NCBI GenBank assembly: GCA_021737445.1
Contig: JAIPDY010000007.1
Coordinates: forward strand, 1 to 27,993
Direction: 5' to 3'
Length of the DNA stretch: 27,993 nucleotides
Origin: Desulfotignum sp.
GTDB lineage: Bacteria > Desulfobacterota > Desulfobacteria > Desulfobacterales > Desulfobacteraceae
Shown piece after piece: positions 14,856 to 24,083 of the stretch (within the stretch, counting starts at the first letter, position 1; each line of letters starts with the position of its first letter). The notes beneath the pieces were generated by a model. That model was not told the DNA's origin, did no database searches, and saw only the letters and a program-made list of their open reading frames with translations. A program made the position numbers and the translations under genes.

Positions 14856-17684
14856 ATGACCCTTGCATTGATACCCCTGCTCCCTTTGCTGGGGGCATTC
14901 ATACCCTGTCTGTTTCACAACCGCAATCTCAATGCCGCATCTGCCGGTGTGATTGCGGGATTGTCCCTGTTGCTGCTGCTGATCCAGGCACCGGCCGTGT
15001 TCACAGGAGATATGCCCATTTACATCCGGTCCTGGATTCCTGCCATGGGCCTTACCTTTGCCTTCCGGGTCAGCGGGTTCGGATTTCTGTTCGCCCTGCT
15101 GGTACTGGGCATCGGGCTGCTCATTGTTGTGTACGCGCGCTATTACATCGCCAAAGAAGATCCCATGGGACGGTTTTACACCTACCTGCTTTTTTTCATG
15201 GGCTCCATGCTGGGCATCGTGCTGTCGGAAAACCTGCTTCTGCTCATGGTGTTCTGGGAGCTGACCAGCATCAGCTCCTTTCTGCTCATCGGTTTCTGGC
15301 GCTACCGGGCCGATGCCAGACAGGGTGCTTTCATGGCCCTGGTGATCACCGGCGGGGGCGGGTTTGCCATGCTGGCCGGATTTCTTCTGCTGGGCCATAT
15401 CGTGGGCAGCTTTGAACTGACCGACATTCTGGCCTCCAGACAGATTGTCCAGGCCCATCCCCTGTACCCCGTCACCCTGGTTTTGATTCTGGCGGGGGCG
15501 TTTACCAAATCGGCCCAGTTTCCCTTCCAGTTCTGGCTGCCCCATGCCATGGCAGCCCCCACACCGGTGAGCGCCTATCTGCACTCCGCCACCATGGTCA
15601 AGGCCGGGGTGTTCCTGCTGGCTTTGATGGTGCCGGTGCTGGGGGGCAGCACACTGTGGTTCACCATTGTCACAGCCGTCGGCCTGATCACCCTGGTGTT
15701 TGCCGCCTACATGGCCATGTTCAAGGATGACCTCAAGGGGCTGCTGGCCTATTCCACGGTGAGCCACCTGGGACTGATCACCCTGCTGCTGGGCCTTGGC
15801 ACCCCGCTGGCGGTATTTGCCGCCGTGTTCCACATTTTCAACCATGCCGCATTCAAGGCCGGGCTGTTCCTGCTGGCCGGCATCATTGACCATGAAACCG
15901 GGACCCGGGATATCCAGCGGTTGTCCGGACTGAAAAAGGCGATGCCGGTGACAGCTTTCCTGACCCTCATCGGGTGCGGTGCCATGGCAGGGGTTCCCCT
16001 GTTCAACGGGTTTTTGAGCAAGGAGATGTTTCTGGCTGAAACCCTGGCACCCGGCCTGACAGGGGCCTGGTCCTGGATTTTGCCTGCAGGTGCTGTCCTG
16101 GCCGCCATATTTGCTGTTGCCTATTCCATCCGCATGCTGCTTGGCGTGTTCTGGGGAAACCCGGCAGAAGATTTGCCCGGATCCCCCCATGAACCGCCCG
16201 TGGGTATGACGCTGTCACCGGCGTTTCTCATGGCCGTATGTGTTCTGGTGGGAATTTTTCCGGCGTTTTTTGCCGGTCCCCTGGTCAATGCCGGGGCCGA
16301 AGCCATCCTGGGTCCGGACATGCCGGACTTTCACATGGCTGTCTGGCATGGATTCAATATGGCTCTGGTCTTGAGCATGGTCGCGCTGGCCGGGGGGGTG
16401 ATATTTTATCGGCAGCGGCAGAAACTGTTTGATATCCATGTGTGGTGTTCCCGGAACCTGGACGGCAAAACCCTGTTTGAATCACTGGTTTCACACATGA
16501 TCCGCTCCAGCCGGAGGGTCACCGGATGCATGGAAAACGGGTCATTTCAGCGCTATGCAGCCCTGCTCATCGGATCAGCACTGGTGCTGGGCGCAAGCCC
16601 TTTTTTCAGTGACAACGCCCCGTTTCTGGGCCCTGTACCCCTGACCACACTGGACCCGGTCACCCTGGTCATGGGACTGATCCTCATCAGTGCAGCCGTT
16701 GCCACAGCGGTCTTCCACCGCAACCGGATCCTGTCCATCATCATGCTGAGCACGGTGGGCCTGGTGGTGTCTTTGGCCTTCAGCCGGTTCTCCGCACCGG
16801 ACCTGGCTTTAACCCAGATCTCTGTGGAACTGGTCACCATCATTCTCATGATGATGGCCCTGCACATGCTGCCCCGCATCACCCCGAAGGATTCCTCATC
16901 CTGCCGCAAATGGCGGGATATTGTCCTGTCAATGCTGGCCGGCGGCGGTGCTGCCGCAGTGATGCTGGCAGTGCTGACCCGGCCCTTTGACACCATCTCC
17001 GATTTTTTTTTAGCCCGGAGTGTACCCGGGGGCGGGGGCAGCAATGTGGTGAACGTGATCCTGGTGGATTTCAGGGGATTTGATACCCTGGGAGAAATTA
17101 CCGTACTGGTGATCGCCGGGCTGGTGATCTATGCCCTGCTGCACAATTTCGAGATCACCGGTCCCCGCACCGATGCCTTGGGATACCCCTGGAGCCGGGA
17201 CCGGTTCCCCATCATACTGGTCAATATCACCCGCCCCCTTTTGCCCCTGACCCTGCTCTTTTCCGTGTACATTTTTCTGCGGGGGCACAATGATCCGGGG
17301 GGCGGGTTTATCGCAGGCCTGATAACCGCAACTGTCCTGATCCTCCAGTACATTGCCAGCGGCATTGTCTGGACCCGGCCCAGGTTTCATTTTGACAACC
17401 ACGTGATCATGGCACTGGGCCTGATCCTTGCCCTGGTCACCGGTGTCGGCAGCTGGGTGGCGGGATATCCTTTTCTCACCAGCACCTTTACCTATGTCTC
17501 CCTGCCTTTGGTGGGAAAATTTGAAATCGCCAGCGCCATGGCCTTTGACCTGGGGGTCTACCTGGCAGTGGTGGGATCTGTCCTGCTGGTGCTGGTGAAA
17601 CTGGGCACCCTTAACTCAACCGATGCCCAGACCGTTTCACCCACCTTTCTGCGTAAAAAAGCGATACAAAAGGAGGGCCATTAA
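14856..17684 (+). CDS. mrpA: Mrp Na+/H+ antiporter subunits A and B, fused
   Basis: The 942-residue membrane protein is MrpA with MrpB fused to its C-terminus, as in group 2 (Pha/Mnh) systems of Proteobacteria. Residues 1-420 form the complex I-like antiporter module: Glu135 in MVFWELTS, Lys218 in GAFTKSAQFPFQFWLPH, His230, Lys249 in ATMVKAG, then YSTVSHLG and FNHAAFKAG. Residues about 602-673 are the DUF4040/MbhD-like part (SAPDLALTQISVEL), about 730-762 an MbhE-like part (VDFRGFDTLGEITVL), and about 785-925 the MrpB/MnhB domain (LRGHNDPGGGFIAGL). GGAG lies just before the ATG. A run of nine T bases at 17003-17011 is in frame. It starts the operon and overlaps mrpC by one base. Confidence 0.95.
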   Translation: MTLALIPLLPLLGAFIPCLFHNRNLNAASAGVIAGLSLLLLLIQAPAVFTGDMPIYIRSWIPAMGLTFAFRVSGFGFLFALLVLGIGLLIVVYARYYIAKEDPMGRFYTYLLFFMGSMLGIVLSENLLLLMVFWELTSISSFLLIGFWRYRADARQGAFMALVITGGGGFAMLAGFLLLGHIVGSFELTDILASRQIVQAHPLYPVTLVLILAGAFTKSAQFPFQFWLPHAMAAPTPVSAYLHSATMVKAGVFLLALMVPVLGGSTLWFTIVTAVGLITLVFAAYMAMFKDDLKGLLAYSTVSHLGLITLLLGLGTPLAVFAAVFHIFNHAAFKAGLFLLAGIIDHETGTRDIQRLSGLKKAMPVTAFLTLIGCGAMAGVPLFNGFLSKEMFLAETLAPGLTGAWSWILPAGAVLAAIFAVAYSIRMLLGVFWGNPAEDLPGSPHEPPVGMTLSPAFLMAVCVLVGIFPAFFAGPLVNAGAEAILGPDMPDFHMAVWHGFNMALVLSMVALAGGVIFYRQRQKLFDIHVWCSRNLDGKTLFESLVSHMIRSSRRVTGCMENGSFQRYAALLIGSALVLGASPFFSDNAPFLGPVPLTTLDPVTLVMGLILISAAVATAVFHRNRILSIIMLSTVGLVVSLAFSRFSAPDLALTQISVELVTIILMMMALHMLPRITPKDSSSCRKWRDIVLSMLAGGGAAAVMLAVLTRPFDTISDFFLARSVPGGGGSNVVNVILVDFRGFDTLGEITVLVIAGLVIYALLHNFEITGPRTDALGYPWSRDRFPIILVNITRPLLPLTLLFSVYIFLRGHNDPGGGFIAGLITATVLILQYIASGIVWTRPRFHFDNHVIMALGLILALVTGVGSWVAGYPFLTSTFTYVSLPLVGKFEIASAMAFDLGVYLAVVGSVLLVLVKLGTLNSTDAQTVSPTFLRKKAIQKEGH

Positions 17685-18034
17685 TGGAAATACTGGTTGC
17701 AGCAAGTGTAGGGGCCATGGTTGCCTGCGGTGTGTACCTGATATTGCGGGCAAGAACCTTTCCCGTTGTTATCGGCCTGACCCTTATCAGCTTCGGGGTC
17801 AATATCTTTTTATTTGCCACCGGCAGACTGCACACCAACCTGCCGGCTATTATCACTCCTGAACAGACCCTGTATGCAGATCCTCTGCCCCAGGCCCTGG
17901 TGCTGACAGCCATTGTCATCGGCTTTGCCATGATCGCCTTTGTGGTGGTGCTGGCATTGCGGGCCAATGGCGACCTGCATACCGACCATGTGGACGGGCA
18001 GCCGGATGACGGCCGGCAAAAGGGTGGATCATGA
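17684..18034 (+). CDS. mrpC: Mrp Na+/H+ antiporter subunit C
   Basis: This 116-residue NuoK-like subunit has three membrane helices; the marks are VACGVYLILRARTFPVVIGLTLISFGVNIFLFATG and the C-terminal helix with LVLTAIVIGFAMIAFVV. Like NuoK, it forms part of the ion path between the large antiporter-like subunits. An AGGAGGG sequence precedes the start, which overlaps the mrpA stop codon as TAATG. Its own stop overlaps the mrpD start as ATGA. Length is normal for MrpC/MnhC. Confidence 0.95.
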   Translation: MEILVAASVGAMVACGVYLILRARTFPVVIGLTLISFGVNIFLFATGRLHTNLPAIITPEQTLYADPLPQALVLTAIVIGFAMIAFVVVLALRANGDLHTDHVDGQPDDGRQKGGS

Positions 18035-19602
18035 ATCACCTGGTTGCAGCACCCCTGCTGCTGCCCCTGCTCATAGGGGCATGGCTGGTTCTGGGAGTTG
18101 ACCGGCCCATGGCACAGCTTCGGGCACTTTCCCTGGCCGGATGCCTGGCGCTCACGCTGATAACGGGTGTCCTGCTTTTCCAGAGCATCACCGGCCCGGT
18201 CCAGGTGTATGTGCTGGGAAACTGGTCCCCGCCATTCGGCATTGTCCTGGTCCTGGACCGGCTTTCCGCCATGATGGTTTTCATGACCGCTTTGCTGGGG
18301 TTTTTCAGCCTGGTGTATGCGGTGCACGGCACAGATCTGGCCGGGAAAAACTTTCATGCCCTGTTCCAGTTTCAGCTGCTGGGGATCAACGGGGCCTTTC
18401 TCACAGGGGATATTTTCAATCTGTTTGTTTTTTTTGAAATCATGCTCCTGGCCTCCTACGGTCTTATGCTGCACGGCGGGGGCGGTCCCCGGATACGCGC
18501 CGGCATGCATTATGCCCTGCTCAACCTGGTGGGCTCCAGTATCTTTCTGGTGGGGGTGGGCATCCTGTACAGCCTGCTGGGGACCCTGAACATGGCGGAT
18601 CTTTCCGTGCGCATCATTCAGGCCCCGGAGGACAGCGCTGCCCTGATCCGGGCCGGGGGACTGGTTTTGTTTGCCGTGTTTGCCCTGAAAGCCGCTCTTT
18701 TGCCTGTGTACTTCTGGCTGCCGGCAGCCTACGGCTCCACCAGTGCACCGGTGGCTGCGCTTTTTGCCGTCATGACCAAGGTGGGGGTGTATGTGATTTT
18801 CCGGGTGTTTTTCCTGATCTTCGGAGATCATGGCGGTGCCGGTGCCAACCTGCTGGCACCCTGGCTGCTGCCCGCGGCCCTTTTCACCCTTGCCGCCGGT
18901 GCCGCCGGTGTCCTGTCGGCCCGGGACCTGCGGCGGATCACCGCCTGCCTGGTCATTGTGTCCGTGGGAACCCTGCTGGCGGTGGCAGGCACCTTTGAAC
19001 AGGATACCATTGCCGCCGCCATCGTGTATCTGCCCCACACTACCTTCATGACCGGGGGCATGTTTCTGGTGGCGGACATGATCGCACAGCAGCGCCCGGA
19101 TGCCGGGGGAAAGCTTGTCCCTGACCAGCCTGTGCAGCAGCAGACCCTGCTGGGTCTTTTGTTCATGGGGACCGCCGTTGCCATTGCCGGGCTCCCCCCG
19201 TTGAGCGGATTTTTTGCCAAGATGATGATGCTCATGCATGTCCAAGACAGCGCCGGCAGTGTCTGGATCTGGACTTTCATTCTTTTTAGCGGATTTTTTG
19301 GCCTTATCGCCCTGGGCAGGGCCGGCAGCATTATTTTCTGGAAAACCCTGCCTGTAAAACACGCTGATCCGATCAAGGATGCCGGCACCCAACCGGACAG
19401 ATTGCCGGTTTTCGGCCCGGTATATGTACTGCCTGCCGCAGCCCTGCTGGTAATCAGCCCCCTGCTGGTGATATTCGGACAGCCCATGGCACAGTTTGCC
19501 GACACAGTGGCGGCACAGCTGGTTGAACCGGTTCTTTACATTGAAGCGGTGCTGGGACATGAGCGCGCAGCTTTGTTATTTGCACAGACAGGAGGTTTAT
19601 AA
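18031..19602 (+). CDS. mrpD: Mrp Na+/H+ antiporter subunit D
   Basis: The 523-residue protein is a NuoM/N-like antiporter module with about 14 helices. Conserved marks are FNLFVFFEIMLLASYGLM (with the key helix-5 Glu), AALLPVYFWLPAAYGSTSAPVAALFAVMTKVGVYVIFRV with the lysines of the proton path, and GLPPLSGFFAKMMML. MrpA and MrpD together are thought to carry out the Na+ and H+ translocation of the seven-part complex. Translation is likely coupled to mrpC (ATGA) and to mrpE (TAATG). Confidence 0.95.
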   Translation: MNHLVAAPLLLPLLIGAWLVLGVDRPMAQLRALSLAGCLALTLITGVLLFQSITGPVQVYVLGNWSPPFGIVLVLDRLSAMMVFMTALLGFFSLVYAVHGTDLAGKNFHALFQFQLLGINGAFLTGDIFNLFVFFEIMLLASYGLMLHGGGGPRIRAGMHYALLNLVGSSIFLVGVGILYSLLGTLNMADLSVRIIQAPEDSAALIRAGGLVLFAVFALKAALLPVYFWLPAAYGSTSAPVAALFAVMTKVGVYVIFRVFFLIFGDHGGAGANLLAPWLLPAALFTLAAGAAGVLSARDLRRITACLVIVSVGTLLAVAGTFEQDTIAAAIVYLPHTTFMTGGMFLVADMIAQQRPDAGGKLVPDQPVQQQTLLGLLFMGTAVAIAGLPPLSGFFAKMMMLMHVQDSAGSVWIWTFILFSGFFGLIALGRAGSIIFWKTLPVKHADPIKDAGTQPDRLPVFGPVYVLPAAALLVISPLLVIFGQPMAQFADTVAAQLVEPVLYIEAVLGHERAALLFAQTGGL

Positions 19603-20120
19603 TGCCCAAAAAACCGTTTTTGTCTCATGGCCGCTGGCTGCCCCACCCATTGATGACCCTGATGCTTATCATCATCTGGCTGCTGCTGGTGAACACCCTG
19701 TCTTTTGGCCACATCATTTTAGGGACCCTGCTCGGGGCGGCCATCCCCTGGTTCACCAACCGGTTCTGGCCGGAACGGCCCTGGATTGCAAGGCCTGTAC
19801 TGTTGTTCCGCTTTTTTTTCGGCATTTTTTTGCGGGACATCCTTGTTGCCAACCTCAATGTGGTGCGGCTGATTTTGCAGCCCGACATCTCACAGCTGCA
19901 GCCCGGATTCATTGCAGTGCCCCTGGATATTACAGACCAGATGGTGATTTGCATTCTGGCCAGTGTGATATCCCTGACCCCGGGCACCGTATCTGCAGAA
20001 GTCACTTTGGACCGGCGTGTCCTGATCGTCCACGGCCTTGACATACCGGATGAAAAGGCTGCTGTCCAGGCCATTAAAACCCGTTATGAAGTTCCTTTAA
20101 AGGAGATTTTCTCATGCTGA
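19602..20120 (+). CDS. mrpE: Mrp Na+/H+ antiporter subunit E
   Basis: The 172-residue protein has two to three N-terminal membrane helices (LMLIIIWLLLVNTLSFGHIILGTLLGAAIPW) and a cytoplasmic C-terminal domain with the family segment ISLTPGTVSAEVTLDRRVLIVHGLD. MrpE is an accessory subunit needed for assembly or stability of the complex. It starts with GGAGG upstream and a TAATG overlap with mrpD, and its end overlaps mrpF by seven bases. Confidence 0.94.
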   Translation: MPKKPFLSHGRWLPHPLMTLMLIIIWLLLVNTLSFGHIILGTLLGAAIPWFTNRFWPERPWIARPVLLFRFFFGIFLRDILVANLNVVRLILQPDISQLQPGFIAVPLDITDQMVICILASVISLTPGTVSAEVTLDRRVLIVHGLDIPDEKAAVQAIKTRYEVPLKEIFSC

Positions 20121-20383
20121 CCATTGCCGTCATTATCGCCTTTGCCCTGATCACCATGGCCCAGGTGCTGAACCTGCACCGCCTGTTCACAGGTCCCAGC
20201 CTGCCGGACCGGATTTTGGCCTTAGACAACATGTATATTGATGCCATTGCTTTGTTTATTCTGGTGGGCATCCATTTCAGCACCACAGCCTATTTTGAGG
20301 CAGCACTGATGATTGCGGTCATGGGGTTTATCAGCACGGTGGCCACCAGTAAATACCTCACCCGCGGCGATATTCTTGAATAA
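20114..20383 (+). CDS. mrpF: Mrp Na+/H+ antiporter subunit F
   Basis: The 89-residue three-helix subunit carries the MrpF hallmark RLFTGPSLPDRILALDNMYIDAIALFILVG, with the conserved Pro-Asp-Arg and the buried Asp residues. AAAGGAG lies before the ATG, inside the end of mrpE. Length is normal. The mrpG start is 15 bases after its stop codon. Confidence 0.94.
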   Translation: MLTIAVIIAFALITMAQVLNLHRLFTGPSLPDRILALDNMYIDAIALFILVGIHFSTTAYFEAALMIAVMGFISTVATSKYLTRGDILE

Positions 20384-20398
20384 AACAGGAGAAAACCA

Positions 20399-20746
20399 AT
20401 GGTTGTTGTTGAATTTGTCGTATCATTTTTTCTGATCCTGGGGGCGTTTTTTGCCCTCACCGGCTCCATCGGCCTGTACCGGATGACCGATTTTTTCTCC
20501 CGGCTCCACGGCCCCACCAAATCCACCACCCTGGGGGTGGGGGGTATGGCCCTGGCATCTGCCGTGTACTTCAGTTTCCAGGGAAACGGCATCAGCCTGC
20601 ACGAGGTGCTGATCACCCTGTTTTTGTTCATCACCGCGCCGGTGAGTGCCCATTTTATGGCCAAGGCGGCCCGGCACCAGCGGATGCACGAAAACAAAGC
20701 AGCCCTGCCTCCCGGATGTGAAAAAAAGACAGGGCCGCATGTATAA
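20399..20746 (+). CDS. mrpG: Mrp Na+/H+ antiporter subunit G
   Basis: The 115-residue subunit has three membrane helices and the family motif GSIGLYRMTDFFSRLHGPTKSTTLGVGG, followed by SAHFMAKAARHQR at the end of the last helix. CAGGAG precedes the ATG. It closes the operon. Its 3' end (20675-20713) has a diverged copy upstream of mrpA at 14667-14705, in the same orientation and reading sense. Confidence 0.94.
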   Translation: MVVVEFVVSFFLILGAFFALTGSIGLYRMTDFFSRLHGPTKSTTLGVGGMALASAVYFSFQGNGISLHEVLITLFLFITAPVSAHFMAKAARHQRMHENKAALPPGCEKKTGPHV

Positions 20747-20749
20747 GAA

Positions 20750-20775
20750 CCGGGCCGGGAAATCTTTATGCCCGG
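20750..20775 (+). terminator. Weak stem-loop between convergent mrpG and binding-protein genes
   Basis: CCGGGC at 20750-20755 pairs with GCCCGG at 20770-20775 around a 14-base loop, just after the mrpG stop codon and before the convergent binding-protein gene. It is the only hairpin in the 62-base gap. The downstream T-run is poor, so a terminator role is only plausible from position. Confidence 0.3.
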
Positions 20776-20808
20776 AACCACCGGCGTTTTGCAGAATCAA
20801 AAATCGTT

Positions 20809-22401
20809 TTACGCCCCATACCACCAGCGTTCGGTGTTTTTATGTCCGTCCATCTCCATGTGTGCAGAAATGGGACCATGGGCCAGTTTATTGTTGTGGG
20901 CTTCCACAATCTGGTTGAACATGGGAATCACTGCACCGCCGTCATCCCTGACAATGGACTGCATTTCAACGTACATCTGGCGGCGTTTGTCTTGATCCAG
21001 CTCAGCCCTTGCTTCTATGAGCAGTTTGTTGAATTTGTCATTGGACCAATGGGTATCATTCCAGGGGGCTCCGGCAGCATAGGCAACGGAAAACATCATG
21101 TCTTCAACCGGACGGCCGCTCCAGTAGCATGTACACCACGGTTTTTTGGTCCAGACATTGTTCCAGTAGCCGTCACTGGGCTCTCTGACAACCTTGATCT
21201 TGATACCGGCTTCTTTGGCAGTTTCCTGGTACAGCATGGAAGCGTCCACGGCACCGGAAAATGCCGCATCAGAGGCATGAAGATTAAAGGTGTGGTCCAG
21301 CATACCCGCTTTTTTCATGTGAAATTTGGCTTTGTCCGGATCATAGGTTCTCTGGGGCAGTTCAGATGCATGATACCGGTTTACCGATGCGATGGGATGG
21401 TCGTTGCCCATTTCTCCATATCCCTTGAGAATTGTTTTGACCATCTCTTCCCTGTCACATGCCAGCTTCAGGGCGGTACGCACATCCACATCCGTATAGG
21501 GCTGTCTGTCCACAAGGATGGGAAATGAATAGTGCATGGTACTGTTGATGGCGGTGACATTGATTCCCGGGACCCGTTTGAGCAGGTGAACGGTTTTCAC
21601 ATCGGCCCGGTCAATGGCATCCAGACGACCGGTTTTCAAGCCGTTGCTTCTGGCATTCACATCCACGATGGCCAGGGTTTCCACCTCGGCAAAATAGGGC
21701 TTGTCCGCTTTAAAATAATTGGGATTGCGCTTTGTGAATGCCCGTACCCCGGGTTCCCAGGATTCCAGAATGAAAGGACCGGTGCCGATGCCTTTTTCCC
21801 AGTCATCACCGGAGGTGCCCTCAGGATAGATACGCAGATGGTAATCCCCCATGATGAACGGAAAGTCGGCGCTGCCGTCTGACAGTTCGAAAGTCACCTC
21901 ATATTTGCCGTCTGTTTTAATGTCGGTAATGCTTTTCAGATACGGTTTGGCCGCTGATTTGGATGCTTCTCCCCGGTGGTGGTTGATGGAGAACACCACA
22001 TCCTTGGCGGTCATGGTTTTGCCGTTGTGAAATTCAACCCCTTTTCTGATTTTAAAGGTCCATTTTTTGGCATCCGGAGACGCTTCCCATGATTCCGCCA
22101 ATTCCGGAATGGGCTGAAAATTGTGGTCTATCTCCACCAGACAGTTGCTCAACTGGTTGGATACATTGATGGGAAAACTGGCCAGCAGGGTGGCGGGATC
22201 CAGGGAATCAGATGTGGCGCCGCCGGTCATAGCCTGGCGGAACAGCCCGCCTTTTTTCGGGGTGGCTGCCAAAAGATCTGTGGGCAGAAGGGCCGGGGAT
22301 ACGGCAGCGGCAAGCCCCAGTGCAGATACCTGGGCAATAAACTGGCGCCGGGATATCTTGTTTTCCTTAAACAGGTCGGTCAAATGTGATAATTGGCTCA
22401 T
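20809..22401 (-). CDS. ABC transporter substrate-binding protein, family 5 (Opp/Dpp type), Tat-exported
   Basis: The 530-residue protein begins with a twin-arginine signal: ISRRQFIAQ with Arg18-Arg19, followed by a mild hydrophobic stretch ending near LLAA (about 46). The mature part is an SBP_bac_5 domain, with FRQAMTGGATSDSLDPAT, LAESWEASPDAKKWTFKIRKGVEFHNGKTMTAKDVVFSINHH (the family signature) and RTALKLACDREEMVKTIL. Members bind peptides, nickel chelates, opines, sugars or other solutes; the ligand cannot be told. AAAGGAGA lies before the ATG. It is the last gene of the importer operon, 44 bases after the fused ATPase gene. Confidence 0.92.
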   Translation of the reverse strand: MSQLSHLTDLFKENKISRRQFIAQVSALGLAAAVSPALLPTDLLAATPKKGGLFRQAMTGGATSDSLDPATLLASFPINVSNQLSNCLVEIDHNFQPIPELAESWEASPDAKKWTFKIRKGVEFHNGKTMTAKDVVFSINHHRGEASKSAAKPYLKSITDIKTDGKYEVTFELSDGSADFPFIMGDYHLRIYPEGTSGDDWEKGIGTGPFILESWEPGVRAFTKRNPNYFKADKPYFAEVETLAIVDVNARSNGLKTGRLDAIDRADVKTVHLLKRVPGINVTAINSTMHYSFPILVDRQPYTDVDVRTALKLACDREEMVKTILKGYGEMGNDHPIASVNRYHASELPQRTYDPDKAKFHMKKAGMLDHTFNLHASDAAFSGAVDASMLYQETAKEAGIKIKVVREPSDGYWNNVWTKKPWCTCYWSGRPVEDMMFSVAYAAGAPWNDTHWSNDKFNKLLIEARAELDQDKRRQMYVEMQSIVRDDGGAVIPMFNQIVEAHNNKLAHGPISAHMEMDGHKNTERWWYGA

Positions 22402-22445
22402 AGTTCGGGTCTCCTTTTTTAGTTTTAATTAATTTTAAGCCGGCA

Positions 22446-24062
22446 TCAAATAAAGGAATCCAACCGTTCATCCAGCAGGTTGTCCAGCCATTCCGGATCC
22501 ATTTCCGGTATGGATGACAGCAGCTTATCCGTGTATTCATGGTGGGGCGGGGTCAGTATTTCTCTTTTCGCCCCCTGTTCAATGATCTTGCCCTCCAGCA
22601 TGATCACAATCTTGTCAGAAATGGCCTTGACCGTTGCCAGGTCATGGGTGATGAACAGATAGGAAATATCGGTTTTGTTCTGCAGATCCTGAAGCAGGTC
22701 CAGTATCCCTTCAGCCACCAGCTGATCCAGGGCGGAAGTGACCTCATCACAGATGATGAGATCCGGCCTTGCCGCCAGGGCCCGTGCAATGCAGATGCGC
22801 TGTTTTTCTCCACCGGACAGTTCCGTGGTCAGGCGGTTGATGTATGCATCCGGCTCCAGTTCAATACTGGACAGCAGTTCCCTGATCCGATCATCCGCCT
22901 TTTTCCCGCTCATGTTAAAATAAAATTCCAGGGGCCGGCCGATCACCCGCCGCACCGTCTGCTTGGGGTTTAAAGCGGTATCCGGCATCTGGTATATCAT
23001 CTGCAGCCGCCGCAAATTGTCTTTGGTGCGGTGCTTCAACTCCAAAGGCAGGTCTTGTCCCAGAAAATTGATGCTGCCCTGGGTGGCCGGCAGCAGCCCT
23101 GTGATCACCCGGGCCAGGGTACTTTTGCCGGACCCCGATTCCCCCACCACTGCCACTGTTCTGCCCTTGCGCACCGTGAGATTGATATCCTCCAGCACAT
23201 TTTCTTCGCCGGTATAGGTGGCTGCCACATTCTTGACAGTGAGAATGACATCCATTTTCTCGGACTCGTTCTTTTCCTCGCGCAGAGACCGGACATTGAG
23301 CAGTTCCCGTGTATAGGCCTGTTTGGGTTTTCTGATCAGCGCACGAGTTTCCCCTTCCTCCACCAGCCGGCCGTTCCGCAGAACCATGATCCGGTGGGCC
23401 ACCTGGGCCACCACGGCCAGGTCATGGGTGATGTACAGGGCTGCCTTGTTCATCTTTTCCGTGATCTCCTTGACCGCTGCCAGCACCTCGATCTGGGTGG
23501 TCACATCCAGGGCGGTTGTGGGTTCGTCAAACACGATAATCTGCGGCTCGCAGGACATGGCCATGGCAACCATGGCCCGCTGGAGCTGGCCACCGGACAG
23601 TTCATGGGGATACCGCAAACCGATTTTTTCCGGATTGGGCAAAAACACCCGCCTGTATAATTTAATGGCTTCTTTCTGGGCCTCAGAAAAGCTCATGATT
23701 CCGTGCTGGACCGGGGCTTCCACATGTTGTTTGATGATCCTGTGGGAGGGATTGAAGGAAGCGGCTGCGCTCTGGGCCACATAGGCGATTTTGGATCCCC
23801 TTACCAGGCGCAGGTCTTCATCTGATGCACCCATCAATTCCACTCCGTCCAGGTTGATGGAGCCTGATGCCAGGCGGCACCCCTGGCGGGTATACCCCAT
23901 GGCTGCCAGACCTATGGTGGATTTGCCGGCACCGGATTCGCCGATGAGTCCCAGCACCTCGCCTTTTTTGAGTGTCAGACTGATATCCTTGACAATGGGC
24001 TGCCACTTTTCTTCGGAATAGGCTTCAATGTATAAATTTTTAATTGTCAGTATATTACTCAT
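22446..24062 (-). CDS. Fused double ABC ATPase of Opp/Dpp importer (DppD-DppF in one chain)
   Basis: The 538-residue protein has two complete ABC ATPase domains. The first (about 1-262) has GESGAGKST, LSGGQLQRAMVAMAMS and IIVFDEPTTALD. The second (about 270-530) has GESGSGKST, LSGGEKQRICIARAL and LIICDEVTSALD. In most Opp/Dpp systems these are separate D and F proteins; here they are one chain, as in YejF- and GsiA-like proteins. Both sites keep Walker A, signature and Walker B residues, so both look competent; the Pro usual after the second DE is Val. AAGGAAG before the ATG supports the start, 21 bases after the permease stop. Confidence 0.94.
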   Translation of the reverse strand: MSNILTIKNLYIEAYSEEKWQPIVKDISLTLKKGEVLGLIGESGAGKSTIGLAAMGYTRQGCRLASGSINLDGVELMGASDEDLRLVRGSKIAYVAQSAAASFNPSHRIIKQHVEAPVQHGIMSFSEAQKEAIKLYRRVFLPNPEKIGLRYPHELSGGQLQRAMVAMAMSCEPQIIVFDEPTTALDVTTQIEVLAAVKEITEKMNKAALYITHDLAVVAQVAHRIMVLRNGRLVEEGETRALIRKPKQAYTRELLNVRSLREEKNESEKMDVILTVKNVAATYTGEENVLEDINLTVRKGRTVAVVGESGSGKSTLARVITGLLPATQGSINFLGQDLPLELKHRTKDNLRRLQMIYQMPDTALNPKQTVRRVIGRPLEFYFNMSGKKADDRIRELLSSIELEPDAYINRLTTELSGGEKQRICIARALAARPDLIICDEVTSALDQLVAEGILDLLQDLQNKTDISYLFITHDLATVKAISDKIVIMLEGKIIEQGAKREILTPPHHEYTDKLLSSIPEMDPEWLDNLLDERLDSFI

Positions 24063-24083
24063 GATCTGCTTCCTTTGCCAAAT

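Noticed and set aside
14808..16190. Antisense open frame of 460 codons opposite mrpA
   Set aside because: Same mirror effect: Gln/His/Gly-rich with no membrane segments or motifs, fully inside the mrpA coding sequence.
17611..19560. Long antisense open frame (649 codons) opposite mrpC-mrpD
   Set aside because: It is rich in Gln, His, Gly and Pro in a low-complexity pattern, mirrors the codon bias of real genes on the other strand, and has no recognisable domain. The plus-strand frames are unmistakable Mrp subunits.
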